DNA of 64,000 nucleotides, taken from positions 7,529,501 through 7,593,500 of the forward strand of contig OU696588.1 in NCBI GenBank assembly GCA_916048095.2, written 5' to 3'. Below, one piece after another: positions 18,435 through 28,927 of this stretch. The position numbers and the translations under genes are program-made. Every line of letters starts with the position of its first letter. The first letter of the stretch is position 1. The notes beneath the pieces were generated by a model. The model worked only from the letters and a program-made list of their open reading frames with translations. It was not told the origin of the DNA and made no database searches. Source of the DNA: Sacculina carcini. Taxonomy: Eukaryota; Arthropoda; Thecostraca; Sacculinidae.

Positions 18435-19250
18435 TACAGCTTCTGGATTCTCTCTCATCAAGTTCCAGCAATAATCGCCATCATATTTGGGTCTCATCGG
18501 CCTTGGTACCGATCTTCCATTGTTTTAATGTCCTGATGGAGCCGTTCTGCTGTTTCCTCGCTCACAACCCGATGGATCACCGCAAAATTGTCAAAGTAGC
18601 TGTATATATAGTGAATTTCGATACTCATCCTACACCCAAGATCTCACAGGCTCATTAGTAGTAATTTATTCCACAATTAGTTCATAATTGCCTGCTTTCT
18701 TATTCTCTATGAAATTCTGTACCACATTACAATATGCATTCCAAGCTCTCACTTCTGTCTCATTCATCGACTATTCTGATTCCTTCATGAGTGTTCTAAT
18801 TTGAAGTTCATAAAACATTCCAGCCTTTTTGGGTTTTTTCTCCAAGATCAGGAAAACCTGAACAAAGATATCTAAAACATTCTCCACTTTGATCAAGAGC
18901 TCTAACGATCTGTTTCATCAATGCAAGTTTTATGTGCAAGCGAGGAAAGACAACTGTTTTCCTATCCACTAGAGCATCATTGATGACATTCTTATCCACA
19001 GATACCAGATTCTGTAGTTGAGAGAATCAATTTATCCACCCAATGCGTTGCTGTTGCTCTACTGTCCCAATATGACATTCGAGAATTTCGTGAAAAAAGA
19101 TACCCATAGTGAAAAAACGTGGCGTGATGGAGACAATGTAAGAACAGATTTGATTTCAGCACACTCAAATTAGTCTTAATCTGTTCTGATACTTTGTTCC
19201 AGAAAACAATTTTGGCTTGTAGACCAGTGCAACCTAATTTCATATATTGT
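18435..19250 (-). pseudogene. Transposon-associated conserved protein remnant
   Basis: The minus-strand frames contain, in order, 'DRKTVVFPRLHIKLALMKQI' and 'GECFRYLCSGFPDL', then (other frames) 'NETEVRAWNAYCNVVQNFIE' and finally 'VSEETAERLHQDIKTMEDRY' plus 'QGR'. This order, LHIKL..MK, then F..L, then W...V..F, then S-E-x-x-E-R-x-H-Q-D-I, is one I associate with a group of uncharacterised multi-copy proteins in invertebrate genomes that behave like transposon products. I do not know the enzyme activity. Several frameshifts and stops break it. It lies within host intron 4, in the same direction as the host gene. Confidence 0.5.
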
Positions 19251-19510
19251 CATACATGTCGACACCGGATTCATTCTCATGCTCCGTTGGATTCCATTTA
19301 ATTTACATTGATCTACCTATATCAATGTACTCTTAATTTTCAATTGTGTTCACTGTTCAATGTGATCATTTTCGGTGTATTTTGTTTGCGTGTTTATTCA
19401 TATGGCTGTGTTGACTGACTCACTTGATCGTGTGTTTGTAGCTATACTTGGCCTTTTTTCTTGTTTTCATACCAATTGTTACTTATGTGTTTGTGTTAAT
19501 TCAATGAGCA

Positions 19511-19831
19511 TGTGACTGTGATTTTTATTGGTATATGTCATTAAGTGTGTCGGTGTGAATGAGTGAGATGCGGCGAACAGCGGGGAGAAGGTGTGATGGT
19601 TCTTGCTGTGCGGTGCTGTGCCGGATGTTTTATGGCGTTTTATGGTGTTATAGTTAGTGTTTAAGTTTGGAGGATTTTTTGATGTTATTTGTTCAAGTAT
19701 CTATTTACTATTGTGAAAATTATCATCAATAATACAATTATCGCGCGGTTTGTTTGCTTGCTGTTTCGGGATATTTTGCTGTCGTTTTTCTTGAGTTTTC
19801 GGAGTTAACAACTTAGAATTCTTATTTGTCA
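19511..19831 (+). repeat. 5' LTR of LTR element I
   Basis: About 320 bp beginning TGTGACTGTGATTT and ending TTTGTCA. They match the split copy at 22785-22820 plus 25404-25686 over their whole length with scattered differences. The shared segments include 'CTTGCTGTGCGGTGCTGTGC' and 'TTTCGGGATATT'. The gag region starts 30 bp downstream. The two LTRs differ at many sites, so the insertion is old. Confidence 0.8.
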
Positions 19832-19861
19832 AAAGCTAACAGGCCGTGTCTAATATAAAAT

Positions 19862-20655
19862 ATGTCAAACGAACGCCAATCCAGTGAGGAACCACCCGTA
19901 AGGAATGAAGTGCGGGGCGATTTCGATGCGCGGCTCATACCGGAATTTGACGGGTCAGGCGACGTTGCACAGTTGTGTCTCAGGTGCAAAATGGTGTGCT
20001 CATTGAAAGGTGTGGACGTGATGGCTGTTCTGCCGTTGAGGCTAGCCGGCGGGCATTCACTGTATGGTCTCAGTTGCAGTCAGCAGACAGACTGAACGCT
20101 CAAAGGACAAAGTCTGCTTTGTACACTGCATTCGGCAAGGACAAGTATGCAGCTTGGTCTGAATTTCGTAATCGCTTACTGCGGTCTAATGAGTCCCCAG
20201 ATGTTTTTCTCGCAGAACTGCGCAAACTGGCAGAATCAGTCGGTAATGTCACGGAAGATTATCTGGAGTATGCCTTCGTGACCGAACTACCGAGCGAAAT
20301 ATCAGAAGATGTTCAAGCAAGAGCGACCGCGGAAAAGCTGGATATCGATGGGATGGTGGCGATGACGCGGATGATTATGAAGCGGAAACAGGGTGAAGTG
20401 TGTTGTCAGGCGAGCATCGGGCGCAAGACGGTTGGCGACGACAATGTTAGTGGGAGTTAACGGCGCCCAAGAGAGAGGGGAGTAAGATGTTTTGTGTGTG
20501 GGCAGACGGGACACATTTGCCGATCGTGCCCGCAAAAATTGTCATCAGTAAAGTGTTTCTCCTGCTCTAAGCTGGGCCACTATGCGAAGGATTGTCCGGA
20601 AAACTGCTATCGAGAGGGTGCTTCAGCGCCGGCGCTCTCTCGGTCTCAGCATTAG
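19862..20655 (+). pseudogene. LTR element I gag with two CCHC knuckles
   Basis: The frame opens with an ATG at 19862 ('LIPEFDGSGDVAQ'), shifts frame near 20000-20050, and runs on to 'EFRNRLLRSNESPDVFLAEL'. A TAA at 20458 interrupts it, and two zinc knuckles follow: 'CFVCGQTGHICRSC' and 'CFSCSKLGHYAKDC'. Gag proteins form the particle and bind RNA through such knuckles. The opening 'F-D-G-S-G-D' is shared with the gag at 57166 (Y-D-G-S-G-D), so both LTR elements belong to one lineage. At least one frameshift and one stop make it defective. Confidence 0.75.
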
Positions 20656-21119
20656 GGGCGTTTCCCCGAGTGAGTGTCTGTGTCAACGGCCGGACCTGAG
20701 TGGCGTTGGTTGACAGCTGATGCTCGTGATGCATAATGTCGTCTGCGTTGTGTGACAGTTGGACTCGACAAAAAACGTAGTGAACACGCTCGGTGGTGCT
20801 TTGACCTGCGTGGGTGTGAGTAGCTGTGGTGGTGGAAAATAAGTCTGCAGTCTTTAAGGGGTTGGATGCGAATGAAAAACCATGGGAATTTGACCTCGAA
20901 AAGATGTTGACCGCGAAAGATGACCGCAAAAAGATGTTGCGCCGCACTTCCAGCGGTGAAAAGTGAAGGTCATGGTCACGTAGCTCTTTTCGACAAAGAA
21001 GGCAATGTCGTGGGCATGTCGGTGGAAGTGAAAAAATGACAAAGAGCCGGAGGTTTTCAAGAAAACCGCTCCTCTGTGTCATGCCCCGGTCAGTGCACAG
21101 AGCGAGTTCAACGAAGAGG

Positions 21120-21490
21120 TGGAGTAGTGGATCAAGAATGGTTGGCTGCGACCATACGACGAACAGAAATTCGGTCGACCTCGCTATATGAGCCCCTCGA
21201 TGGCTGTCAAGCAGGCTAACAAGAACAAGATAAGGCTTGTCTTAGACTTCAGGGAGCTGAACGAATATATCCATGCCTACTCAGGAGAAGCTGACGTGTG
21301 TCGTGAGAGGTTGCGGAATTGGAGGAGAAGAAGTTATAACGTGTACGTCGTGGATTTGAAGGAGGCTTACCTTCAAATTTCGGTGGATCGTAGTTTGTGG
21401 CCATTCCAGACGATTAAATCCCGAGATAAGCTTTATTGTTTGACAAGGCTAGATTTCGGCCTAAACGGAGCACCGTCAATCGTGTTATGA
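21120..21490 (+). pseudogene. LTR element I reverse transcriptase fragment
   Basis: The translation reads 'WIKNGWLRPYDEQKFG', 'MSPSMAVKQANKNKIRLVLD', then 'RLRNWRRRSYNVYVVDLKEA' and 'LTRLDFGLNGAPSI'. These are RT blocks 1-4 of the same lineage as the pol at 58389 (there 'RVRPVMDYRPLN'-like and 'LTRLGFGL' equivalents). The catalytic Y-x-D-D block and everything after it are missing, because about 590 bp of non-coding sequence follows directly. The element is therefore internally deleted. Confidence 0.7.
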
Positions 21491-22080
21491 TGTTTAACGT
21501 TGTATTTATTATCACTGTATACACGCACAAACATACATGTCTATATTTGTGGCATGTATGTTATTGAGTGTGTTGTGCATTGCTTTATGCGTGCAATTCT
21601 TGTCTCGCGTCGCGTTCCCTGTAAATTATATCATTCTGTGCATTGCGCAAGTAGACCCATTCAGCGCGGATTTATGTGAGTATCGGACAACTTCCGGTGA
21701 GCGCGCTCATTGTCCGATACTGACATAAATCCAAAATACACTTGGGCACACGCATAGCGCCGTGAGGGACCGCTCATCGCTCACTGTTAAAGTGTCTCAA
21801 GATATCGCCCTATTCGGCTCGCTCATTTTGTTGTGTGCATCATCGGCCTGTGTGTGTGTCATCGACGACTATTTGTATTGTTTGCGGACGGCGCCAATAT
21901 AGCATTCGGTAAAACTTGTGTCTTCCGCTAATCGGTCAAATACGTCAAGTTGCTCTTTTAAGAGCATTTAATTAGCGAGAAATTTAACCACCGCTATTTT
22001 TAAGGCGAATTTCCATTTGCGAATTCAACGCATTGTCCAGTCTTTGTAAAGAGTAAGCGAATTTAACGCAATTTACCGAG
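21491..22080. other. Non-coding insert between RT and integrase remnants
   Basis: About 590 bp without coding similarity replace the rest of RT and RNase H. A strong inverted repeat lies at 21668-21690 and 21710-21732: 23 bp with one mismatch around a 19-nt loop. The origin is unknown. It could be an inserted element or a deletion scar filled with foreign sequence. Confidence 0.5.
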
Positions 22081-22081
22081 C

Positions 22082-22762
22082 GTGTCCGGTGTCGTTGACA
22101 AACGCGTGTTTGTCAACCTTGGCGTAACAATGTCTACCAACAAAGTCATGAAGAAGTGGAATGTTTCTATCAGATATCGATGTGTCTACCGCGCTGAAGG
22201 TAACGGTATTATAGAGAGTTCACAAAACGGTGAAGGTGATTGCAGCGCGCAAGAGCTGCAGCGTCCGGTAGGCAGTCAGCCTATACAACATGTCGCCATC
22301 AGATAGTGGAAAAGAAGCGCGTCCGGTCAACTTGTTGTACAGGTATGATGCCAGGATGGCGGATGAAGTCATGGTGCAGACGCCCGAGGTTGTCGAGAGC
22401 AGATTTCGTGTCGGGGACAAAGTGTGGACGAGAAGGCCCGGTGATAGGTGCGACAGCGCGAGCAGAGCGGAGACGGTGACGTCTGTAGTGTCGAGTGCAG
22501 TAGCGGTGGTAGATGACCTGAACCATCATGCGAGAGAAGTGCGACGACGGTGTGCTTCAGAAGAAACATCACCAGAGCCGACTGGAGGAGAATTGGACAA
22601 TGTCGACTGCCAAATGATGATCACGGCAGGGAGGAACAGCGAGACGGAGACGAATCCATCGGAGGCTGTGGTTATTGACGGAGAAGCGGAAAGGCCGCGT
22701 CGAGAGATTACCAGCCAGACAACCAGCGTGATTGGAGGATTACTCCGTGTACGGGGATGATT
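22082..22762 (+). pseudogene. LTR element I integrase C-terminal remnant
   Basis: Near 22170 the frame has 'YRAEGNGIIESS', the G-N-G-I-x-E block that holds the catalytic Glu of retroviral-type integrases. A second frame from 22290 follows with 'LLYRYDARMADEVMVQTPEV' and 'FRVGDKVWTRRPGDRCDS'. The last part corresponds to the C-terminal tail seen in the sister element near 60400-60560. The frames are shifted and the two other catalytic Asp residues are absent. Confidence 0.65.
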
Positions 22763-22784
22763 TGAATGGTTCTTTAGAATCAGA

Positions 22785-22820
22785 TGTGACTTTGTGATTT
22801 GTATTGGTATGTGTCATTAA
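22785..22820 (+). repeat. 3' LTR of element I, first 36 bp before piggyBac-like insertion
   Basis: It starts TGTGACTTTGTGATTT, matching the start of the 5' LTR, and runs to the TTAA at 22817-22820. The LTR resumes after the second TTAA at 25400-25403. Confidence 0.75.
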
Positions 22821-23127
22821 CCCATTAATGCCCAAAGTTAACCAAAATAGGTAGATGAATGATTTTCAAAGGAAGGCCTATCTATGGCACACTCAACATT
22901 TGTAGTGAATTTCACAGAAAAATATTTAATAGTTTTTAAGATATGAGCTGTCCAGTTTTCTGGACGCTGGGCACCTAACAGTAACATTATTCCATTACAT
23001 GATAAGAAAACACTTTCAGCATGTATGCTCCATTTTATTACGAGTTTTAGGTTAAACTACCACGACTCAGAGCGGATAAATGGTCTTATGTCCACCTCCC
23101 GAAGGCAATAATTTTGACCCCCATTAT

Positions 23128-23330
23128 CAGTGGCGGCGTCCAGAATTTGACGATGGGGGGCTGAGCGGGGTAAGGACAAATATGATTACTGTAGGCGGTA
23201 AAGCTTCATTTACAGTGGAAAGAAATTTGATGTCTATGATTATGATTTTGGGGGAGGCTTAGGGGGGCTTGACATATTTTAGGGGGAAGAGGTAGCCCCC
23301 AAGACCCCCCTTGGCGCCGCGACTTCCCAT
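23128..23330. repeat. G-rich MITE-like repeat
   Basis: The left end 'CAGTGGCGGCGTCCAGAATT' and the complement of the right end ('GTCGCGGCGCCAAGGGGGG') are imperfect inverted repeats around runs of G. A related left end occurs at 49867 ('CAGTGGCGTCGCCAGGATTT'). Target duplication was not resolved. Confidence 0.45.
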
Positions 23331-24029
23331 TATAAATACAGCAGCATTATAATAGAGATACAGCTTTGGGAAAATGCAGTTTCGAGCAGCCCCTCGGTAT
23401 CCTGGAGACTTACGATACCTTTATACAATATTTTAGAATATATTTCAATAGCAAATGTCAACGAGGCTCCTCAACACTCGGGCCGCCCCGGTGGGGGGTG
23501 CTGGGGTTGCGGCTACGGTTCAGCCAGGACTATCATCTTTACGACTCCAATACAACCTATTGTATGGATATTTAGCATATCCACTCAACATGAATCCTCC
23601 AAACATTACTAAAATATCATCTGCTGTCACATTCAGCGATCTATCTTGTTGGACTACATACAAATCTGTCTGTGCAGTAAGGTTTCAATGAACTTTTGAT
23701 CCAAAACAATCTGCATAGCTCACACTATTTAGCAGTTGATACGACTTCATCAGTAAGAACAGAGCTACGGTTGATTGCTGTATATAAGAAATTCAGGACA
23801 ATATGGATGAACATCAGATTTCATACTCATCTTCAAAAATCAACACAGAAGCAGTAAGTTATCGATTTGCTGAGTCCTTCTTTTGATTGTTACAATATAT
23901 AAGCATATCATAAGCAATCAATAAGCAATCAATTGATCAGTATAAGCCCTAAATGATTTCAATTATAAAAAATAAAAGTATTGATTCTTGTTAAATAATA
24001 CGTAAACTTGTAATAATGTCTTGTAATGA

Positions 24030-24035
<6 letters not shown>

Positions 24036-24111
<76 letters not shown>
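24036..24111. repeat. (TA)n microsatellite
   Basis: An uninterrupted TA run of about 38 dinucleotides. It borders the MITE that starts at 24112 and may be its insertion target. Confidence 0.95.
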
Positions 24112-24113
<2 letters not shown>

Positions 24114-24458
24114 GGGCGTAAATCCTGGGGGGTTTGGGGGTATATATACCCCCCGACAAATGGGCTGGGGTATGAATATGCAATTATACCCCTGATAATT
24201 CTGCTGAGTTCAGTTCATTGGGTATATTATCATCAGAATCAGCATAGAAGGCAAATGACAATAGGCCAGCAATGCAAGAAATTCTAAATATGTGAAGAAT
24301 TATATTAAGCAATACAATTTTCATTGGGGTATGTGTGTTGTAATTGAATAGACTGAAAAAAGTTTAGGGTACCATGCAATTGACCAACTGAGTCAACTTG
24401 GAACACTGATGCATGATGGCTGTCATCTCCCCGAGCCTCGACACAAATCTACGCCGAT
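24112..24458. repeat. MITE-like element in TA tract
   Basis: The left end 'CATGGGCGTAAATCCTGGGG' and the complement of the right end ('TCGGCGTAGATTTGTG') are imperfect inverted repeats. Both sides are flanked by TATATATA, which would fit an 8-bp duplication of the TA tract. The flanks are low complexity, so the duplication is not proof. Confidence 0.45.
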
Positions 24459-24614
24459 ATATATATCCAGATCATTATTCCCAATGAACCTAGGTAATGG
24501 ATGCCCAGCGTCCAGAAAAATGGACACCCATAAGTGAACTGTTATAACTCAAAACCATATCATATGCGATACATATTTATGATTTAAATGCATATCTACA
24601 ACACTCATGTACGT

Positions 24615-25000
24615 GCTGTTACTTATTGAATCATATTTATATTTATTGTTGGATTTTTCTTATTTAATCATATTTATTGTTCTTGATTGTTATTTATTAC
24701 TAATTTATTAATATTTATTCTTATTTATTGATGGCTGTTATATATTGAATCACATATTTATTGTTGATTGTTATTATTTATTGAGGAACGTGGGCGGAGT
24801 GACATTATGGATTGTTATCGGATGATGGTTTATTATTTATTGTTATTTATTTATTATTTTCTTTCCAACTCTCTTTCTAGACTTTTTTCTTTTTGAACTC
24901 TCTTTCTCTCTGAATCTTTTGGGCGCTTCCGGTACATGGGGTCATCTTAGGGTGGTAATAGTGCTTGCACTCTTCCCATGCTACTGGATTTGCCTGTAAT
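24615..25000 (-). repeat. Dispersed repeat R1, copy 2 (inverted)
   Basis: The core is at 24780-25000 in reverse orientation ('CATGCTACTGGATTTGCC' at the right end, 'GAGGAACGTGGGCGG' at the left). The tail of 'aatcatatttattgttgatt' units runs leftwards to about 24615. It lies inside the piggyBac-like element, so it inserted after that one. Confidence 0.8.
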
Positions 25001-25071
25001 TATTAATAATAATAATAATTATTCTTATTATTATTATAATAATTAAAACAGTTGTATGTAAATATAATTAA

Positions 25072-25168
25072 GTAAATGTAAGTAAAGAAAATGTAAGTAA
25101 AGAAAATGTAAGTAAAGAAAATGTAAGTAAAGAAAATGCAAGTAAAGAAAATGTAAGTAAAGAAATTA
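25072..25168 (+). repeat. Tandem 15-bp repeat (aagtaaagaaaatgt)
   Basis: Six to seven near-perfect head-to-tail copies with a single c/t variant. It lies inside the piggyBac-like element. Confidence 0.9.
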
Positions 25169-25403
25169 GGGCAATATGACTGAAACGGAGCGACGCCGTG
25201 CAGCCGCCATGGTGCAGCTCTGCAGTGTACCGGTTCACAACACGTACTAAATATGTTTGGCTGCGCTACCCGTTTTATGGCAGACAGGCTGATGTTCAGG
25301 GTCTCTCCTCATCATATTATTACACTTCAATACTGCCAGGTAAGATCACTATGGCGGTTTTCCTAGCTTCCATTTTTCTGGACGCCAGGTATTAATGGGT
25401 TAA

Positions 25404-25686
25404 GCATGTCGGTGTGAATGAGTGAGGTACGCCGATAAGGTGTGAGGGTTCTTGCTGTGCGGTGCTGTGCTGGATGTTTCATGGTGTTTTATGGTGCTTT
25501 ATGAAGTTTTAGTTAGTGTTTAAGCTTGGAGAATTTTTCGTATTATTTGTCCAAGTCTCTATTTACTATTGAGAAAATTATCATCAATAATACAATCGTG
25601 TTGTTTGTTTGAATGCTGTTTCGGGATATTGTGCTGTCGTTTTTCTGGAGTTTTTGGAGTTCACAACTTGGAGTTTTTATTTGCCA
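25404..25686 (+). repeat. 3' LTR of element I, remainder
   Basis: Resumes the LTR after the piggyBac-like insertion ('GCATGTCGGTGTGAATGAG' onward) and ends TTTGCCA. Counted together with 22785-22820 it matches the 5' LTR end to end. No matching 5-bp target duplication was seen at the outer borders. Confidence 0.8.
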
Positions 25687-26149
25687 CAGAATATATCACA
25701 AATGATTGCATGAATGAATAAATACGCTAGCATTAATTTTTACACTGATGGAAGACAAGGCAAGGAAGTGCTTCACATACGGTGCCGGATAATGAAACAA
25801 TTAAAACAATATCCAGCCTAGGTGGGGAAACGTTTTCAGATTTTAATTAAATGGATTTGCTTTTTTGTGTGATAAGCAACCAATTGCTCATTAAAATTCA
25901 TAGCAGAAGTCTTTTATTTTTGTCATAACTCTAATGCACATCGTTCGATCTTATGATACAGTCACAATTCATTCCAGTTTTCCATTGACTTTATGTCATC
26001 TCACATATCAATTATACGCTTTTGTGTATTTAAGCCTTTTTATATTGATATAGTACGCTTTGGACAGCTTACTGTTGTTTCTTGAAGATATGCTGCATAT
26101 TTGTGACAATTCGATGTGGTCCACCAAATAAAAATCTAGATTCGTGCAC

Positions 26150-26305
26150 TACAACCAATATATTACGACACCACAACCAATATATTACGACACCACAACC
26201 AATATTACGACACCACAACCAATATATTACGACACCACAACCAATATATTACGACACCACAACCAATATATTACGACACCACAACCAATATATTACGACA
26301 CCATA
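26150..26305 (+). repeat. Tandem 22-bp repeat (acaaccaatatattacgacacc)
   Basis: About seven direct copies of a 22-bp unit, one shortened by three bases. The units are contiguous with no spacers, so this is a minisatellite and not a CRISPR-type array. It lies inside host intron 4. The flanks at 25690-26140 and 26310-26680 show no other recognisable feature. Confidence 0.92.
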
Positions 26306-26689
26306 ACCGACTCGGCGCTGAGGCAATGCATCAGTTTTCGACATGCACTACTGATATAGTACAAGAAGCCTGCATGATTGAGTCAGTGCATGCAATTATA
26401 TGGCAGTATAAGGCCTACCCACTATTTTCCGTCACCTATAGGAATAGGCAGTTTCTTGTGAAAAGTTACACGTGAGTCATAGGAAGCACCAGATACTGAT
26501 ACACTTAAGTTTCAGTTTAGATTTATTGGCACTTTAATTTTCGTTTGGTAGTCATGCATAAGGCGCAGCAGAAATCAAGTACTGAAACGACAGCAGAAAC
26601 ATGATCAAGTTTATCATGAAAATATATAATAAATAGTAAGCACTGATATTTGGAAAATGAGACTCAGGCCTTGCTGGTTTATTGTTTAC

Positions 26690-26872
26690 CGAATTGAATC
26701 AAACCTTTTGGCTTGTCGTGCGCAGTTTTTCGCAGTCCGCAAGCTGGTATGTCACCTCCACGCTGTATCTGACTGTATACTCCTTTTTGCAGTTCTGGGG
26801 AGGGGTCAGTGATGACTGAAGGTGAGCGCCGGTTGTACTTGAAACACGGATCAGATCGGCACTCCGACAATA
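26690..26872 (-). CDS. SORBS: SORBS-like gene, exon 4 with GGDIP motif
   Basis: The minus-strand frame reads 'SPELQKGVYSQIQRGGDIPA' followed by 'CGLRK'. SORBS1, SORBS2 and vinexin share a short conserved element, (I/V)Y-x-x-(V/I)-x-x-GGDIP-x-x-GL, between the SoHo and SH3 regions, and this matches it closely. That match is the strongest single pointer to the family. The donor TTCG/GTAAAC at 26690/26689 is in phase 1 and joins the 16272 acceptor to rebuild a Val codon. At the 5' side two overlapping acceptors, ACACAG and ACACAGAG, give 26874 or 26872. The second keeps the frame through exons 2 and 3. Confidence 0.8.
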
Positions 26873-26879
26873 CTCTGTG

Positions 26880-27210
26880 TCATTGAGAACAATAATAATT
26901 AGCGGAAAGATACATCATCGAACACATTGCGTCCACCCCACATCAACATAACTAAGATAGAAATATAATATGAAACCGCTTCCCACTAACCTTCGTATTG
27001 TTCTTGTACAAATTTTCTCATTGTCAATCAAATAATACCTACAGCTAATTTTTACGTTGTTTTGTATATAATAGACTAAAATAATAATTTCAATTACACT
27101 CTCATTTAGCGAATATTTAGTGGTAGACCAGTGTAACCAATCACTCACGCATTTGTAAACGAGTTTGATTTCAGAAGCAGCTGTCTGAAAGCTGATTTCT
27201 GCTAGAAAAT

Positions 27211-27282
<72 letters not shown>

Positions 27283-27480
27283 TGTACGTTAAAACACAAG
27301 TATGCACTCAGACAGGATGCGATCATTCATCCGCATTTGTCGGTCGATTCTGTGTGTATCTCTTCTGATTTTTCTTCCATTTTACGAGCGTGTGTCGATA
27401 TTTACTTGCGCTATTAACGATCAAGTCAATATTAGGTACGCTATAGTGAATATACGTTGTTGTTGTTGTTGTTAAACACT
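26880..27480. other. Host intron 3 with (CA)n tract
   Basis: Intron sequence with a (CA)n microsatellite at about 27213-27281 and a (GTT)n run at about 27453-27473. No element or exon was recognised. Confidence 0.6.
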
Positions 27481-27487
27481 ACCTCAC

Positions 27488-27585
27488 AGCTGACATGTGT
27501 TGATGCTGAACTTTTTGACTGAGTGAAATTATCAATCCGACGGGGCCGATGGTTGTTTTCCTCAAGATCCGGTAACGCTGATCCA
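27488..27585 (-). CDS. SORBS: SORBS-like gene, exon 3
   Basis: The acceptor TTTTCCAG is just above 27585. The frame 'GSALPDLEENNHRPRRIDNF' plus 'TQSKSSASTHVS' follows in phase 2 from exon 2. The donor AGCT/GTGAGG at 27488/27487 leaves in phase 1 and fits exon 4 at 26872. A second possible donor (GAG/GTAGTG at 27483) fits only a different, less protein-like frame that would not accept exon 2. No domain is recognised. It is polar and presumably disordered. Confidence 0.6.
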
Positions 27586-27877
27586 CTGGAAAACACAAAT
27601 TCGTGAAAATGAAGCAAACAAGTACATATTAAGGCACGATCATAATACAACGCTAGCCATAGTTTTTAGTTGCAGGGTAAATTGCTCATATTGTATACCT
27701 GTACTCATGTTAAATACTTCTCAAGTTTGTCTCTGGTCTTTCGTTGTCACCGAGTCTCTGCTGATTGGTTGAAGTAAACAGCAATGCATTTGTGTGTGTT
27801 CCCTGCCTGACACTCTGCGAGTGTTGTCTGCAGGAATCAGCAGGTGACAATTTCATCATTTATTATTATTAGTATTA

Positions 27878-28403
27878 TTATTATTAATTACAGGCAAATC
27901 CAGTAGCATGGGAAGAGTGCAAGCATTATTACCACCCTAAGGTGGCCCCATGTACCAGAAGCGCCCAAAAGATTCAGAGAAAAAGAGAGTTCGAAAAGAA
28001 AAAAAGTCTAGAAAGAGAGTTGGAAAGAAAATAATAAATAAATAACAATAAATAATAAACCATCATCCGATAACAATCCATAATGTCACCCCGCCCACGT
28101 TCCTCAATAAATAATAACAATCAACAATAAATATGTGATTCCGTAAATATCAGCCATCAATAAATAAGAATAAATATTAATAAATAAGTAACAAATAACA
28201 ATCAAGAACAATAAATATGATTCAATAAGAAACACCCAACAATAAATATAAATATGATTCAATAAGTAACAACAACACAAATAAATATGATTCAATAAAC
28301 AACAACACCAATAAATATGATTCAATATACAATAACAACAATAAATATGATTCAATAAACAACAACAACAATAAATATGATTCAATAAACAGCAACAACA
28401 ACC
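27878..28403 (+). repeat. Dispersed repeat R1, copy 3 with long tail
   Basis: The core at 27878-28115 is nearly identical to copy 1. It is followed by decamer-type sequence near 28158 and then about seven 27-30-bp units of the form 'aacaacaacaataaatatga' 'ttcaataa' up to 28403. This uninterrupted copy shows the native order core, decamer, 27-bp units, and so proves that the LINE at 6769 inserted into a tail. Confidence 0.85.
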
Positions 28404-28523
28404 ATTGCACCTTTCATCTTGTGGGTGCGTACCTACGCTCTGCAATCATTCCTGCTGCTGTAAATAACTTATTGTCTTATTTCGGTAAATCAGACGGATT
28501 TATACGTCCTATCAGCTTTTTGA

Positions 28524-28828
28524 CTAACCTCCATTGGCGAATCCAGAGGGGGACTCAGGGAGCTATACCCCCCCCCCCCCAACCAAAAAAAGTTTCCAGC
28601 AACTCCTCAAAACCAAGAGGTTTACTATAATAAGTCAATAAATATATCCTTCTGTAGAATTTGTTGATATAAGCATTATCGTAAAACATTTTTGCACATT
28701 ATTATGTGTGTAAATATGTGTATATATAATTGAAAAATGCTCCAGGTGATGACCTTAGCACCTACCTAATCACTTATACATAGTTCAGCCCCCCCCCATT
28801 GCTCTCTGGATCCGCTACTGCTTACCAC
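28524..28828. repeat. MITE-like element with G/C runs (hAT-like ends)
   Basis: The ends at 28532 ('CATTGGCGAATCCAGAGG') and 28820 (complement 'CAGTAGCGGATCCAGAG') form an imperfect inverted repeat of about 17 bp. The flanking octamers CTAACCTC (28524-28531) and CTTACCAC (28821-28828) agree at six of eight positions, compatible with a decayed 8-bp duplication. A C14 run lies next to the left end and a C9 run next to the right end. Confidence 0.55.
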
Positions 28829-28927
28829 GTAAATATAAGCGGTACATGTATGCATACCGATCACCTGCATAGGTCGTGTGTTAGTTTTAGTTCAGGTGAA
28901 TGTGCCTTCAGGATGCATGTGGCTCAC

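Larger units (their letters stand above)
22817..25403. mobile_element. piggyBac-like non-autonomous element in the 3' LTR
   Basis: The element spans 22821-25399 (2579 bp). It begins CCCATTAAT, ends ATTAATGGG, and is flanked on both sides by TTAA (22817-22820 and 25400-25403). A TTAA target with CCC/GGG ends is diagnostic of piggyBac-type transposons. The subterminal motif 'TTTCTGGACGC' occurs near 22955, 24515 (inverted) and 25375. There is no transposase frame. It accumulated later insertions: a G-rich MITE (23128-23330), a second MITE in a TA tract (24112-24458) and an inverted R1 copy (24615-25000). Confidence 0.85.

Noticed and set aside
26150..26305. CRISPR-like repeat array
   Set aside because: Units are contiguous without unique spacers, and the genome is eukaryotic. 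It is a minisatellite. The same holds for 39891-40062 and 11211-11510.
27483..27585. Alternative frame through exon 3 ('DQRYRILRKTTIGP')
   Set aside because: It does not accept the phase of exon 2 and looks less like the polar linker around it.
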